The notes: generated by a model not told the origin, from the letters alone. A stretch of DNA of 12,516 nucleotides from TMP-24 sp031376305 (GCA_031376305.1 JANMDM010000006.1:1-12516), one strand, 5' to 3'. Shown: positions 1 to 7,686, counted from the stretch's first letter. Program-made: numbers and translations.

Positions 1-1
1 C

Positions 2-418
2 GCAGTGCTGGCCAGCGAGCCGCCGGCCCGACTTTCGACCTTTCCGATATGGCCGCCGCTGGCGATTATGACAGAGATTTGGGCCGACGGCGACATTGGC
101 CCCGAACGTCTGAGCGTGATGGGGCGTGTGACCGGCAAAAAGACCTCGATTTTGGGTCGTGCCGGAGACCGCGCTGCGGGTGCGGGCTTCGTTGCCATCC
201 ACGGCGACGTTGCGATGGTGCATGCGCTGCAGGTCTTGCCGGATCAACGACGGCAGGGGTTAGCCCGCAATATGATGCGCGCCGCAGCCGTCTGGGCATC
301 CGGGCACGGGGCTGGTCATATTGCCCTAGCGGTCACAAAAGCCAACAGCGCGGCGAATGCGCTTTATGCGGGGCTTGGAATGCATATTGTCGACCACTAT
401 CATTATCGGGTGAAGTGA
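2..418 (+). CDS. GNAT-family N-acetyltransferase, C-terminal part (5' end outside window)
   Basis: The reading frame is open from the first base, so only the last 138 residues are visible and the true start lies upstream. Near visible residues 77-88 is QVLPDQRRQGLA, the acetyl-CoA pyrophosphate-binding loop (motif A, R/Q-x-x-G-x-A) of GNAT acetyltransferases. It is followed by a helix and by a segment ending ANSAANALYAGLGM, the usual motif B in which an Asn and a Tyr sit close to CoA. GNAT enzymes move an acetyl group from acetyl-CoA to an amine; nothing here identifies the substrate. The roughly 60 residues before the motif suggest a protein longer than a minimal GNAT domain. The TGA stop overlaps the GTG start of the next gene, so the two are probably translationally coupled. 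Assignment to the fold is good; the specific role is unknown. Confidence 0.82.
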   Translation, partial: AVLASEPPARLSTFPIWPPLAIMTEIWADGDIGPERLSVMGRVTGKKTSILGRAGDRAAGAGFVAIHGDVAMVHALQVLPDQRRQGLARNMMRAAAVWASGHGAGHIALAVTKANSAANALYAGLGMHIVDHYHYRVK

Positions 419-1389
419 TCCGCTTGCGTACGCTCATATTTGCTGAATTGTGCGGCCTCGCAGCGGTCTTTCCCTGCGGCGCTTCGCTGGCGGGACCGCT
501 AGTTCTTCCCGACACGGCAGAACAAACCGCCCATATTGACAGCTCTAACGGCAGCTTCGGCATTCCGGTGGGCCCTTGGTCTGGGGGGCAGGTCGAACGA
601 CTTGCGCTGACCGGCGATGTTGAACATCAGTCCTGGCGATTGCCGGGAATGGAAGGTGACACGCTCGCGCTGATGCAAAGTCTGACCGGCCAACTGATCG
701 CCGCGGGCTATAAGCCGCTGTTTGACTGTGAAACTGACACCTGCGGTGGCTTTGACTTTCGATTCGAGACCAAAGTAGTGCCGGAACCTGAAATGCATGT
801 CGATCTGGGGGATTTCCGCTTTTTATCCGCCGCCCGAGGCACTGGCAATCAGGCCGACTACCTGGCCTTGCTGATCAGTCGGGCAGGCGAGACGGGTTTT
901 GTACAGCTTAGTCATGTTGGTCCCGGTGAAAGCCCCGTCGCCCCGATCCCGGCGCAACCGACAAAATCAGCCACACCCATTGCGCCAAAGGTGCCGGTCG
1001 CCGGGACCGCGGTATCAATCTCCGACATGCTTGAAAGTGACGGCAATGCAGTTCTTGAGGATTTGGCCTTCGCATCCGGCGCCACGGATCTTGGTGCAGG
1101 ACCCTTCAGGTCGCTTGCCCAACTGGCGGCCTATCTTGACGCCCATCCAGATAGGGCAGTCCTGATTGTCGGCCATACCGATGCGGATGGCCCGTTGGCC
1201 GTCAATGTTGCGCTGTCACGCCAGCGCGCGCAATCCGTGGTCGAGCGGCTTGTCGGCGAACTGCAGGTGGATCCGGCACGGATTTCGGCAGAAGGCATTG
1301 GGTTCATGGCCCCGCGCGCGTCAAACCTGACCGAGGCGGGCCGTCAGAAAAACCGAAGGGTCGAAGCGGTGCTGGCTTCGACCCATTGA
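415..1389 (+). CDS. Secreted protein with C-terminal OmpA peptidoglycan-binding domain
   Basis: I place the start at GTG 415, inside the GTGA overlap with the preceding stop. It gives 324 residues beginning with a signal peptide (MIRLRTLIFAELCGLAAVFP, likely cleavage after ASLAG near residue 27). The open frame extends upstream to 49, but that part overlaps the acetyltransferase and is not protein-like. Residues about 30-165 form an unrecognised domain with two close cysteines (C105, C110) that could form a disulfide. A Pro/Ala-rich linker (about 170-197) leads to an OmpA domain at about 210-322: GHTDADG, then NVALSRQRAQSV, then a G-x-G...P...N stretch and NRRVEAVL. These carry the Asp and Arg that usually contact diaminopimelate in peptidoglycan. 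No beta-barrel or lipobox is evident, so it is probably periplasmic and bound to the wall. The gap to the convergent LysR gene is only 24 bases and holds no clear terminator. Confidence 0.85.
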   Translation: MIRLRTLIFAELCGLAAVFPCGASLAGPLVLPDTAEQTAHIDSSNGSFGIPVGPWSGGQVERLALTGDVEHQSWRLPGMEGDTLALMQSLTGQLIAAGYKPLFDCETDTCGGFDFRFETKVVPEPEMHVDLGDFRFLSAARGTGNQADYLALLISRAGETGFVQLSHVGPGESPVAPIPAQPTKSATPIAPKVPVAGTAVSISDMLESDGNAVLEDLAFASGATDLGAGPFRSLAQLAAYLDAHPDRAVLIVGHTDADGPLAVNVALSRQRAQSVVERLVGELQVDPARISAEGIGFMAPRASNLTEAGRQKNRRVEAVLASTH

Positions 1390-1413
1390 CGGCTGTCGGC
1401 TGATCCGGGCACC

Positions 1414-2319
1414 TTACCAGGCGTCCGGACCCTTATCGGCGAAGGACTGCGCGAGGAAGTCGATGAAGGCGCGGACTTTCGGCTGGGTAAAACGGCCCGG
1501 CGGGTAAACCGCATAAATGCCCAGCGTTTCAATCGGCAGATCAGGGATTGCCTCTTGCACCATGCCTTGCTTCATCGCATCCGCATACAGGAACGACGGC
1601 AGATAGGCGATGCCAAGACCGGAAATGGCGGCGTTCAACAGCGATTGGCCATCATTTACCGTCAGCCAGCCTGCGGTGCGGACCTGGCGCTTTTCCCCCG
1701 AAGGTGCCGTGATCTTCCAGACGTTTCCGGCCGCCTGATTCGAATAATGCAGCAGCTTGTGCTCATTCAGGTCGTCGATTTTTTGCGGGCGGCCATATTT
1801 CTGGAAGTAGCCGGGCGAGCCGATCATGCGCTTTGCGGTATCGGTAAGTTTCCGGGCGCGCAGGGTGCTGTCTTCCAGCTCGCCCACGCGGATTGCCATG
1901 TCGAAGCCTTCTGAGATCAATTCCACATAGCGGTTGTTCAGAACCATATTCACGGTAATGTCGGGGTATTCGAGCAGAAAATCCCCCAGAATCGGCGATA
2001 AAAGATTCACACCAAAGTCTGTCGCCACCGAGATCCGCAGAAGGCCGGATGGCGCCGATTGCATTGACGTAACCAAGGCATCAGCTTCGCCGGCGTCGTT
2101 CAAGACCCGGCGCGCACGATCATAATAGGCCAAACCTATTTCGGTCGGTGATACCCGACGTGTTGTCCGGTTCAGCAGCCGCGCCCCCAAACGCGCCTCC
2201 AAAGCCGAGACATGTTTCGAGACAGCGGATTTTGAAATCCCCATCTTCTTTGCCGCGTCAGTAAACCCCCCCTGGTCTACTACGGTGGCGAAGGCCTCCA
2301 TTTCCGTTAACCGGTCCAT
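1414..2319 (-). CDS. LysR-family transcriptional regulator
   Basis: This 301-residue protein has the standard LysR length and layout. The N-terminal winged helix-turn-helix (residues about 1-60) contains GGFTDAAKKMGISKSAVSKH followed by LEARLGARLLNRTTRRVSPT. A linker helix leads to a periplasmic-binding-like effector domain (about 90-295) with the motif DMAIRVGELEDSTLRARKL. That wording matches the CrgA/DmlR/AaeR-like branch, which often responds to aromatic or organic acids or redox-active compounds, but the ligand cannot be read from sequence. The ATG at 2319 is preceded by AGGGTG, a weak but suitably placed ribosome site. LysR regulators commonly control a divergent neighbour; here the upstream neighbour fadH is on the same strand, 261 bases away, so the target is not obvious. 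Control of fadH or of itself is possible. Confidence 0.93.
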   Translation of the reverse strand: MDRLTEMEAFATVVDQGGFTDAAKKMGISKSAVSKHVSALEARLGARLLNRTTRRVSPTEIGLAYYDRARRVLNDAGEADALVTSMQSAPSGLLRISVATDFGVNLLSPILGDFLLEYPDITVNMVLNNRYVELISEGFDMAIRVGELEDSTLRARKLTDTAKRMIGSPGYFQKYGRPQKIDDLNEHKLLHYSNQAAGNVWKITAPSGEKRQVRTAGWLTVNDGQSLLNAAISGLGIAYLPSFLYADAMKQGMVQEAIPDLPIETLGIYAVYPPGRFTQPKVRAFIDFLAQSFADKGPDAW

Positions 2320-2580
2320 TGTGCACCCTGAATAGACATTGCCCGCCGTGGACTGGTATCAACGCCAATTCAGGCAAGAATGCGGAGTTGCGCGGACAAG
2401 ACTAGGGTATTGTGAAGAACCTATGAGGGTAAAATGCGGCAAAGGGTTCCATTTCGTTGACATTAAGTTCGGCAACCCGCGCCTAAAGTGGTCAAGGGAA
2501 TAGCAAATTACCGCAACACTCTCTGCTGGCCATTCGTGCAGTGGCGGCGTGGTCAGGCCAGCACTTGCGCGCTGTCCTTG
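2320..2580. other. Intergenic region between fadH and the LysR gene
   Basis: This 261-base stretch must hold the end of the fadH transcript and probably the promoter of the LysR gene. It has no convincing open frame of its own: the frame opening at 2488 on the + strand runs into the fadH complement. I see an 8-bp inverted repeat just after the fadH stop (entered separately) and a weak 7-bp inverted repeat, CCTGAAT at 2327-2333 with ATTCAGG at 2368-2374, just upstream of the LysR start. The latter is in the right place for an autoregulatory site but is short enough to be chance. No clear -35/-10 pair was found. Confidence 0.5.
2524..2563 (-). terminator. Inverted repeat downstream of fadH, possible terminator
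   Basis: TGCTGGCC (2524-2531) and GGCCAGCA (2556-2563) are perfectly complementary 8-base arms around a 24-base loop, starting 17 bases after the fadH stop in the direction of transcription. The position suits a transcript end, but no run of T follows on the minus strand and the loop is long. It may be a weak terminator, an mRNA 3' stabilising hairpin, or coincidence. Confidence 0.3.
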
Positions 2581-4602
2581 TTAGAGCCGTGCCGCCAGCC
2601 GGGTACCCTGATCGATGGCTCTTTTCGCATCAAGTTCGGTAGCGACGTCCGCGCCACCAATCACATGGACAGGGACGCCTTTTGCGATCAGTGCCTCGGC
2701 CAGATCGCGCTCGCTTTCTTGCCCAGCGCAGATGACGATTGTATCGGCCTCAATCAAGGTCGGCGTTTCGCGTGTCGGTCCGAAGGAAACCTGGATACCT
2801 CCGGCGCTGATCCGTTCATAGTTCACGCCGCCGATCATCGCGACGCCCTTGGCCTGCAAAGTCGCGCGGTGTATCCAACCTGTCGTTTTGCCCAATGCGC
2901 GCCCCGGACGTTCCGGCTTGCGCTGCATCAAAGTGATCTGGCGCGCAGCGGGTACCGGTGACGGCGCCGCCAGTCCGCCGCGGCGGGTTTCCGGGTCGGC
3001 AACCCCCCATTCATGGCGCCACTCCACCGCATCCAGTGTCGGGCTGGGATGCGGTTGCGCTAGGAATTCGGCAACGTCAAAACCGATGCCTCCGGCGCCG
3101 ACGACGGCGACGCGCGCCCCGGCTTTTACCCGCCCCGACAGCACATCGGCGTAACTTGCGACCCGCACCCCCTTGTCGATCGGGATCCCCGGATCGCGCG
3201 GACGCACTCCGGTAGCGATCACCACCTCGTCAAACCCGGCCAAGGTTTCGATATCGACGTCAGTATTCAACCGCAGAACCACGGTGGTTTTCGAAAGCAT
3301 CGTCTCGAACCACGCAACCAACCCATGAAATTCCTCTTTGCCCGGCACCTGTCGCGCCAGATTCAGCTGCCCGCCGACATGATCCGCGCGTTCAAAAAGC
3401 GTAACCGCATGCCCGCGCTCATCAAGCGCGAGTGCTGCCGCCAGCCCGGCCGCCCCGGCACCAACCACTGCGATACGCTTTACCGCCGCCGCCCGCTCAA
3501 TTTTCAGCTCGGTCTCGTGACAGGCGCGCGGGTTGACCAGACAGGAAGAAATCTTTCCCGCAAACGTATGGTCCAGACAGGCCTGATTGCAGGCGATACA
3601 GGGGGCGATCTCGGCGGCGCGACCCTGTGCGGCCTTGCGAACGAAATGCGGGTCGGCAAGGAACGGTCGCGCCATTGACACCATATCGGCACAGCCTTCG
3701 GCCAGAACCCGCTCTGCCACCTCGGGCGTGTTGATCCGGTTTGAGGTGATGATGGGGATCCGCACCTGGCCCATCAACTTCTTCGTTACCCATGCAAAAG
3801 CGGCTCGGGGGACCGATGTCGCAATGGTTGGCACCCGCGCTTCGTGCCAACCGATGCCGGTGTTAAGGATCGTCGCACCCGCGGCCTCGACCGCCTTGGC
3901 CAACCTCACCACTTCTGCCCAAGAAGATCCGTCCGGGATCAGGTCGATCATCGACAAACGGTAGATCAGAATGAAATTGGCTCCCACTGCGGCACGCACG
4001 CGCCGGACTACCTCGACGGGCAAGCGCATGCGGTTCGCATATTGGCCACCCCAATCGTCGTCCCGCTTGTTGGTATGAGTGACAAGGAATTGATTGAGGA
4101 AATATCCCTCGGACCCCATTATTTCGACACCGTCATAGCCTGCGTCGCGCGCCCGCGTGGCGGCTGTGGCGATGTCGGCGATCTGCTTTTCAATGCCGGC
4201 TTCGTCCAATTCTGTCGGCGAGAAAGGTGAAATGGGCGATTTGATCGCCGACGGGGCAACACAGTCTTTGCCGTAAGCGTAACGTCCGGCATGCAGGATC
4301 TGCATGGCAATACGCCCGCCAGCGTCATGGACGCGGTTGGTAACAACCTGATGATTGGCGATGTCTTGGGTGGTGAACAATCCCGCGGCGCCGGGAAAGA
4401 CTCCGCCATCCCGATTGGGCGCCATGCCGCCTGTCACCATCAACCCAACCCCGCCGCGCGCCCGTTCGGCATAAAATTCAGCCACCCGGTTCCAGTCGCG
4501 GGTTTCTTCAAGGTTGGTGTGCATCGACCCCATCAGCACCCGGTTCGGCAAGGAAACATGCCCAAGATCAAGGGGGGCAAGAAGATGGGGATAGGGCAGC
4601 AT
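2581..4602 (-). CDS. fadH: NADPH-dependent 2,4-dienoyl-CoA reductase (FadH type)
   Basis: The 673-residue length is almost that of E. coli FadH (672). The enzyme reduces 2,4-dienoyl-CoA esters so that unsaturated fatty acids can enter beta-oxidation. Residues 1-330 form an Old Yellow Enzyme-type FMN barrel with QILHAGRYAYG; Tyr167 (GSEGYFLNQ) and His253 (GWHEARVPTI) match the catalytic Tyr166/His252 of E. coli. The 4Fe-4S cysteines are C335, C338, C342 and C354 (CIACNQAC and ISSC), again one residue off E. coli. An FAD site follows (GAGAAGLAAA, 381-390), then an NADPH site (GAGGIGFDVAEFL, 502-514) and the conserved LGKTTGWIHRATL. All cofactor sites are intact. AGGAG six bases before the ATG supports this start. 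No other beta-oxidation gene is visible nearby. Related OYE/4Fe-4S enzymes such as trimethylamine dehydrogenase lack this close match. Confidence 0.96.
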   Translation of the reverse strand: MLPYPHLLAPLDLGHVSLPNRVLMGSMHTNLEETRDWNRVAEFYAERARGGVGLMVTGGMAPNRDGGVFPGAAGLFTTQDIANHQVVTNRVHDAGGRIAMQILHAGRYAYGKDCVAPSAIKSPISPFSPTELDEAGIEKQIADIATAATRARDAGYDGVEIMGSEGYFLNQFLVTHTNKRDDDWGGQYANRMRLPVEVVRRVRAAVGANFILIYRLSMIDLIPDGSSWAEVVRLAKAVEAAGATILNTGIGWHEARVPTIATSVPRAAFAWVTKKLMGQVRIPIITSNRINTPEVAERVLAEGCADMVSMARPFLADPHFVRKAAQGRAAEIAPCIACNQACLDHTFAGKISSCLVNPRACHETELKIERAAAVKRIAVVGAGAAGLAAALALDERGHAVTLFERADHVGGQLNLARQVPGKEEFHGLVAWFETMLSKTTVVLRLNTDVDIETLAGFDEVVIATGVRPRDPGIPIDKGVRVASYADVLSGRVKAGARVAVVGAGGIGFDVAEFLAQPHPSPTLDAVEWRHEWGVADPETRRGGLAAPSPVPAARQITLMQRKPERPGRALGKTTGWIHRATLQAKGVAMIGGVNYERISAGGIQVSFGPTRETPTLIEADTIVICAGQESERDLAEALIAKGVPVHVIGGADVATELDAKRAIDQGTRLAARL

Positions 4603-4608
4603 GGAACG

Positions 4609-4613
4609 CTCCT
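4609..4613 (-). promoter_or_regulatory. Ribosome binding site of fadH
   Basis: AGGAG on the minus strand lies six bases before the ATG at 4602 and fixes the fadH start. The ATG also corresponds to the usual N-terminus of the family (MLPYPHLLAPLDLG). Confidence 0.75.
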
Positions 4614-4685
4614 GTTGGTCGCCGGAAAGATGCGCGCCAGACGGCGTCCTGTCACGGCAAACGCGACGTCACTTCGGCCGGGCCG

Positions 4686-5069
4686 CTAAGCGCCGCTATC
4701 CAGACAATGCCGACGAAAGGCGCGTTTGAGCATGTCCAGTTCGGCGCGCAACAGGTCGAGTTCCGCGACCATGTCTTGGGCGACCGCATCGCCGGTCAGA
4801 ATGGTGAAATGGCCCAGCGTTTCCTGCAACGCGACCTCCCGTACCAAAAAGGTCTGAACCCCGTCCCAAAGCACCTCAGCCGGAATGGGTTGCAAGACCA
4901 GCCAACGGTCGGCGGTTCCCGGGATTGCGGTCAGACGGGTATCAGGCAAGGCCTGCCCCTGATGCGAGACTTCGATCGCTGGCAGGGACTGAACTGCCTC
5001 GCGCGCAGCAATAAGGCCCTGCCAGACCCCGGCGCGGACTGTACTTTCAACCAATGTAAGATTGCCCAT
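4686..5069 (-). CDS. Conserved-looking protein of unknown function, 127 aa
   Basis: I do not recognise a named family. The protein has 127 residues, no signal peptide and no membrane segment, so it is probably cytoplasmic. Residues about 1-92 are mixed strand and helix, with a Trp-Leu-Val-Leu core around 56-59 and Pro-Ile-Pro at 61-63. Residues about 96-120 (QDMVAELDLLRAELDMLKRA) have heptad-like Leu spacing and look like a short coiled coil ending in a basic patch. It begins nine bases after the stop of the upstream gene on the same strand, and AAGGGGG lies just before the ATG, so it is very likely co-transcribed and perhaps translationally coupled with that gene. The tight pairing suggests shared function. 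Reality as a gene is supported by the spacing, the ribosome site and good codon use. Confidence 0.75.
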   Translation of the reverse strand: MGNLTLVESTVRAGVWQGLIAAREAVQSLPAIEVSHQGQALPDTRLTAIPGTADRWLVLQPIPAEVLWDGVQTFLVREVALQETLGHFTILTGDAVAQDMVAELDLLRAELDMLKRAFRRHCLDSGA

Positions 5070-5078
5070 TCGCCCCCC

Positions 5079-5852
5079 TTACATTTCTGCGCGCGGACGG
5101 CGGCTGAAGGAGATGTCCCGCAAAACGATTTGGTTCATGTCCGGCGCTTCGAAAAACAAGTCGATCCAGGCTTTGTCGATCCGCTTTTCATTGATGTTGG
5201 AATACGCCAGGTCGAATTCGACAGATTTGTCGGCATCACCGCGCGGTAGCTCCAGCACGATCTGTGCCGTGTTCGGTCCGTGGCGGATGTTTAGCCGCGC
5301 CAAAATTTCCAGCGGTTTCTCGGTCTCAACAATGGCGTCGACGCGTACCAGATGCCCAAGGCGTAAACCAGCGACGGCGGCGTCGGGCAGTTTGACTGAC
5401 AACGACAGGAACGTGCCGTCAAAACGAAAGACATCCATACGCAACCCGAAAGGCGCGAGGTCGCTGGCGCGGGTGTTTCTGACCTGGCGCACGGTCACTT
5501 CGCTGTCTTTGCAATTGTGGTGCAGGCTGGTTTCCAGATCGAGATCTGCGGGGCTGGTCGCCGCGGCAATTCCAACCGGTGCGATGGGGATGCGCCACAG
5601 GTTTGGCCGCCAGACCCAGTCGGTGTTAAACTGCCTGCGCGTGGCATTCGAGCCGATCAAAGGCAGCGTCAGACGGCGGTCAGCCGTTTCCAACACCCGG
5701 TCAATTTCGCGGCGAACCTGCCGTGCTTCGGATCGCAGTTGCCGCAGAAGGGGCGTGTCCATGCTTTCGGCCCGCTCTGCCGTTTTCTGCCAATGCGCGA
5801 GGCGCAAACGGTGCATCAAGCGATTGAGCAATTTCCCGTGCGAGCCGTTCAT
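5079..5852 (-). CDS. Uncharacterised Rhodobacterales-type protein (resembles DUF6478)
   Basis: This protein resembles an uncharacterised family that I recall from Rhodobacterales genomes, probably catalogued as DUF6478; this is from memory and not checked. With the start at 5852 it has 257 residues and no signal or membrane segment. Residues 1-62 are basic and helical, with a probable coiled coil (about 32-60). Then come GSN (67-69) and a W-x-WRP-x-LW motif (79-86). Residues about 105-250 look strand-rich and include GLRMDVFRFDGTFLSL, VETEKPLEILARLNIRHGPNT and the C-terminal LRDISFSRRPRAEM. Many charged and aromatic residues suggest a beta-sandwich, but no catalytic motif stands out. An in-frame ATG at 5885 would add eleven residues; it lacks a ribosome site, whereas the shorter start fits family members as I remember them, so the start is uncertain. 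Confidence 0.82.
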   Translation of the reverse strand: MNGSHGKLLNRLMHRLRLAHWQKTAERAESMDTPLLRQLRSEARQVRREIDRVLETADRRLTLPLIGSNATRRQFNTDWVWRPNLWRIPIAPVGIAAATSPADLDLETSLHHNCKDSEVTVRQVRNTRASDLAPFGLRMDVFRFDGTFLSLSVKLPDAAVAGLRLGHLVRVDAIVETEKPLEILARLNIRHGPNTAQIVLELPRGDADKSVEFDLAYSNINEKRIDKAWIDLFFEAPDMNQIVLRDISFSRRPRAEM

Positions 5853-5980
5853 CCGAATTGGCCTAGATCCAACTGTTTTCACCATCGAAACACATATGGC
5901 TTATCATTTGGTTTCGGCAAAGGTTAAATTCCCCCAAGCCGTCGCACGCGAAGGGCTTTTTACCTGAAAGACTAAGGTGC
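5853..5980. other. Leader region between the two unknown genes
   Basis: This 128-base gap lies between two genes on the minus strand and includes the eleven codons that would be added if translation began at 5885. It is AT-richer than the flanking genes around 5885-5975. A weak imperfect palindrome (CTAAGGTGCCTAG) sits at about 5972-5984, overlapping the end of the upstream gene. I see no strong terminator, so read-through from the upstream gene is possible. Confidence 0.35.
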
Positions 5981-6685
5981 CTAGCCATTATTTGCGGCCC
6001 TGACTCTTGCGACAAACCTCTCAAGCAACCGGCGCTTTGCATCAGGCTTCATCGGTAAATTGCGCAGACCTAATACGGACAGTGTGATGATTTTCCCGTT
6101 GAGAGACATCAGTGCCCGCCAATACTCCGTCTCGACTTCCTGGCCTTTGGCTGCGGCGCGATCACTGGCACGAATGTACATTACGTCCTTGACGGATGTT
6201 ATCTGCACAATCTGGACGCTGCTGGCCTGACCAGAACGGCTGAGGGCCGCCCGTCCCGCGGAGGATGACAAAAACCGGGCCATCGCCGGGAACGATGCTG
6301 CAAAGGCGGCGTCATCGCCAGAACCGGCAACGACCGATGCGGTTAAAATCGCCGGGTTTTGTGGTTTCCTGCCTGACGGAGATGCCGTTAGCGACGCACA
6401 GCTTCCCAAAAGTACAAAGGCCCCTCTGGCGTTATCCTGGCTGGCGGATGTGTCGACGCAATAGCCCGAGGGGCCGGTAATGATCACGGTGCCGCTTGCC
6501 AATGCCATCGTCGTGGGGGCGGCCTTTGTCGCCCGTCCCGCCCCGATATCCCCCGGTACACCGGCCACACACCCCGCAAGCAGGGCAAAAACAGCCATAC
6601 GGCCCAGTGCCCGCCTGCCGAGACAGCGGTGCCGCCCCAGCGCCCCGAGCCTATAAAACGAGTCACCGCTTTTTACGTCAGCCAT
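5981..6685 (-). CDS. Putative exported protein or lipoprotein of unknown function
   Basis: This 234-residue protein matches no family I can name with confidence. The N-terminus is a long basic stretch with several Arg (about 12-29), then a short hydrophobic run ending in a lipobox-like LAGC (36-39), so C39 may be lipidated and the protein anchored in a membrane. A start at the internal ATG (6598, residue 30) would leave almost no positively charged segment, which argues for the longer start. After a low-complexity region, ITGPSGYCVD (69-78) and VLLGSC (91-96) place two cysteines, C76 and C96, that could pair in the periplasm. The segment 112-155 is Ala/Ser-rich. The C-terminal 60 residues (EVETEYWRALMSLNGKIITLSV, 183-204) look like a folded strand-rich domain. 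No strong ribosome site is seen. It diverges from the CPBP protease gene across a 101-base gap. Confidence 0.72.
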   Translation of the reverse strand: MADVKSGDSFYRLGALGRHRCLGRRALGRMAVFALLAGCVAGVPGDIGAGRATKAAPTTMALASGTVIITGPSGYCVDTSASQDNARGAFVLLGSCASLTASPSGRKPQNPAILTASVVAGSGDDAAFAASFPAMARFLSSSAGRAALSRSGQASSVQIVQITSVKDVMYIRASDRAAAKGQEVETEYWRALMSLNGKIITLSVLGLRNLPMKPDAKRRLLERFVARVRAANNG

Positions 6686-6786
6686 ATCATCACATGCCGT
6701 TTGGGCCTCGCATTTGGAATAGATAAGCTGATCCTGTCACACAAGCTTCATTGCGGCGGTTGCAAGCCTTGGATAGGTGTTAGCCC
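6686..6786. promoter_or_regulatory. Divergent intergenic region with probable back-to-back promoters
   Basis: This 101-base gap separates the starts of a minus-strand exported protein and a plus-strand CPBP protease, so it should carry both promoters. On the minus strand TTGTGT, a 17-base spacer and TATTCC form a weak sigma-70-like pair in the right place for the exported protein. Nothing equally good was found on the plus strand; AGGTG before the ATG at 6787 is a modest ribosome site. The promoter call is tentative. Confidence 0.35.
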
Positions 6787-7686
6787 ATGATCTTTCCGCG
6801 TGGTGGCTACCGGCCGCATCAGGCATATTTCGCGGCGGCGCGGCCGCGGAGCGAGCTTTGGCGCACCATGCTTGGCTCTGCCATCGTCATCATCGGCTAT
6901 GTTGGTCTGTTGGTCCTGTTCGTTGTCTATCTCAGATCGCACTACGGCGGTCTGATTGCGGCGGGACTTTATGCCAGTATGGCGCGCGGCGCCACGCCGG
7001 GGGCGATGATCCTTCTTTTGTTAAGTTTTTTGGCATTGGCCGCAGCCGTTTTAGCTGTGACGCGGGGCCTGCACGGGCGCCGTGCTGGAACGCTTTTTGG
7101 GCCGAAGCATTGTGCGGCCAGGGATTTTTTCCGGGTGGCGTCGGCGCTGGTTGCGTTCAACCTGGTTCTTTTGGTCTTTGCCTTTCTGACGGATGAGGTT
7201 CCACGGCATCTGGATATGCAGACCTTCATGCTGCTTCTGCCCGTCGCGCTTATCGCAATACTTGTTCAGACCGGTTCCGAAGAACTGGTGTTTCGCGGCT
7301 ATTTGCAACAGCAGCTTGCAGCGCGTTTTAGTACGCCTTGGGTGTGGATGGTGCTGCCGCAAGGCATGTTCGCCTTGGTACATTACGCCCCAGAGGTTTA
7401 CGGCCCGAATGCGATGGCAATTGTCCTGTGGGCGGGCTTGTTCGGGCTTTTTGCCGCCGATCTGACGGCGCGCAGCGGGACATTGGGGGCATCAATGGGC
7501 TTTCACTTCGCCAATAATCTCGCGGCGTTTCTGTTCATCGGCATTGATGGCAATATGAACGGGCTGGCGCTGTGGTCAATTCCGGTCGACCTGACCAACC
7601 CTCAGGCGGTGTGGCCAATGCTGGCGGTGGATTTTCTAAGTATGACCGTTGCGTGGCTTCTGGCGCGTGTGGTCTTGCGGGTCTGA
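6787..7686 (+). CDS. CPBP-family intramembrane metalloprotease (Abi/Rce1-like)
   Basis: The 299-residue protein is an integral membrane protein with about eight hydrophobic segments (near 28-50, 72-92, 115-135, 146-163, 184-200, 208-226, 238-254 and 276-297). It carries the three CPBP signatures: EELVFR (E165, E166, R170), F195-x-x-x-H199 in FALVHY, and H240-x-x-x-N244 in HFANN. In the family these Glu, His and Asn residues hold a catalytic metal or water within the bilayer. Characterised relatives include Rce1-type CaaX proteases and bacteriocin-immunity proteins; most bacterial members have unknown substrates. All key residues are present, so it should be active. It diverges from a putative lipoprotein and converges with the molybdoenzyme gene. 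The divergent exported protein is a conceivable partner or substrate, but nothing in the sequence shows this. Confidence 0.93.
   Translation: MIFPRGGYRPHQAYFAAARPRSELWRTMLGSAIVIIGYVGLLVLFVVYLRSHYGGLIAAGLYASMARGATPGAMILLLLSFLALAAAVLAVTRGLHGRRAGTLFGPKHCAARDFFRVASALVAFNLVLLVFAFLTDEVPRHLDMQTFMLLLPVALIAILVQTGSEELVFRGYLQQQLAARFSTPWVWMVLPQGMFALVHYAPEVYGPNAMAIVLWAGLFGLFAADLTARSGTLGASMGFHFANNLAAFLFIGIDGNMNGLALWSIPVDLTNPQAVWPMLAVDFLSMTVAWLLARVVLRV

Noticed and set aside
49..414. Upstream extension of the OmpA-domain frame
   Set aside because: It overlaps the acetyltransferase in another frame, is Arg/Cys-rich without structure, and would place the signal peptide in the middle of the protein. The GTG at 415 is the sensible start.
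1390..1413. Bidirectional terminator between the convergent OmpA-domain and LysR genes
   Set aside because: The gap is only 24 bases and contains no clear stem followed by a T run on either strand.
2457..2485. TTGACA on the plus strand as a promoter
   Set aside because: There is no acceptable -10 at 16-18 bases, and it would transcribe antisense into fadH with no plus-strand gene to serve.
5062..5967. A 301-codon plus-strand open frame
   Set aside because: It mirrors the DUF6478-like gene and is very rich in Arg and Ser without domain structure. The minus-strand reading has better protein character and tight operon spacing.
6730..6736. TGATCC as an RpoE-type -35 element upstream of the CPBP gene
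   Set aside because: No matching -10 (TAWATT-like) occurs about 18 bases downstream; the bases there are GC-rich, so this is likely chance.
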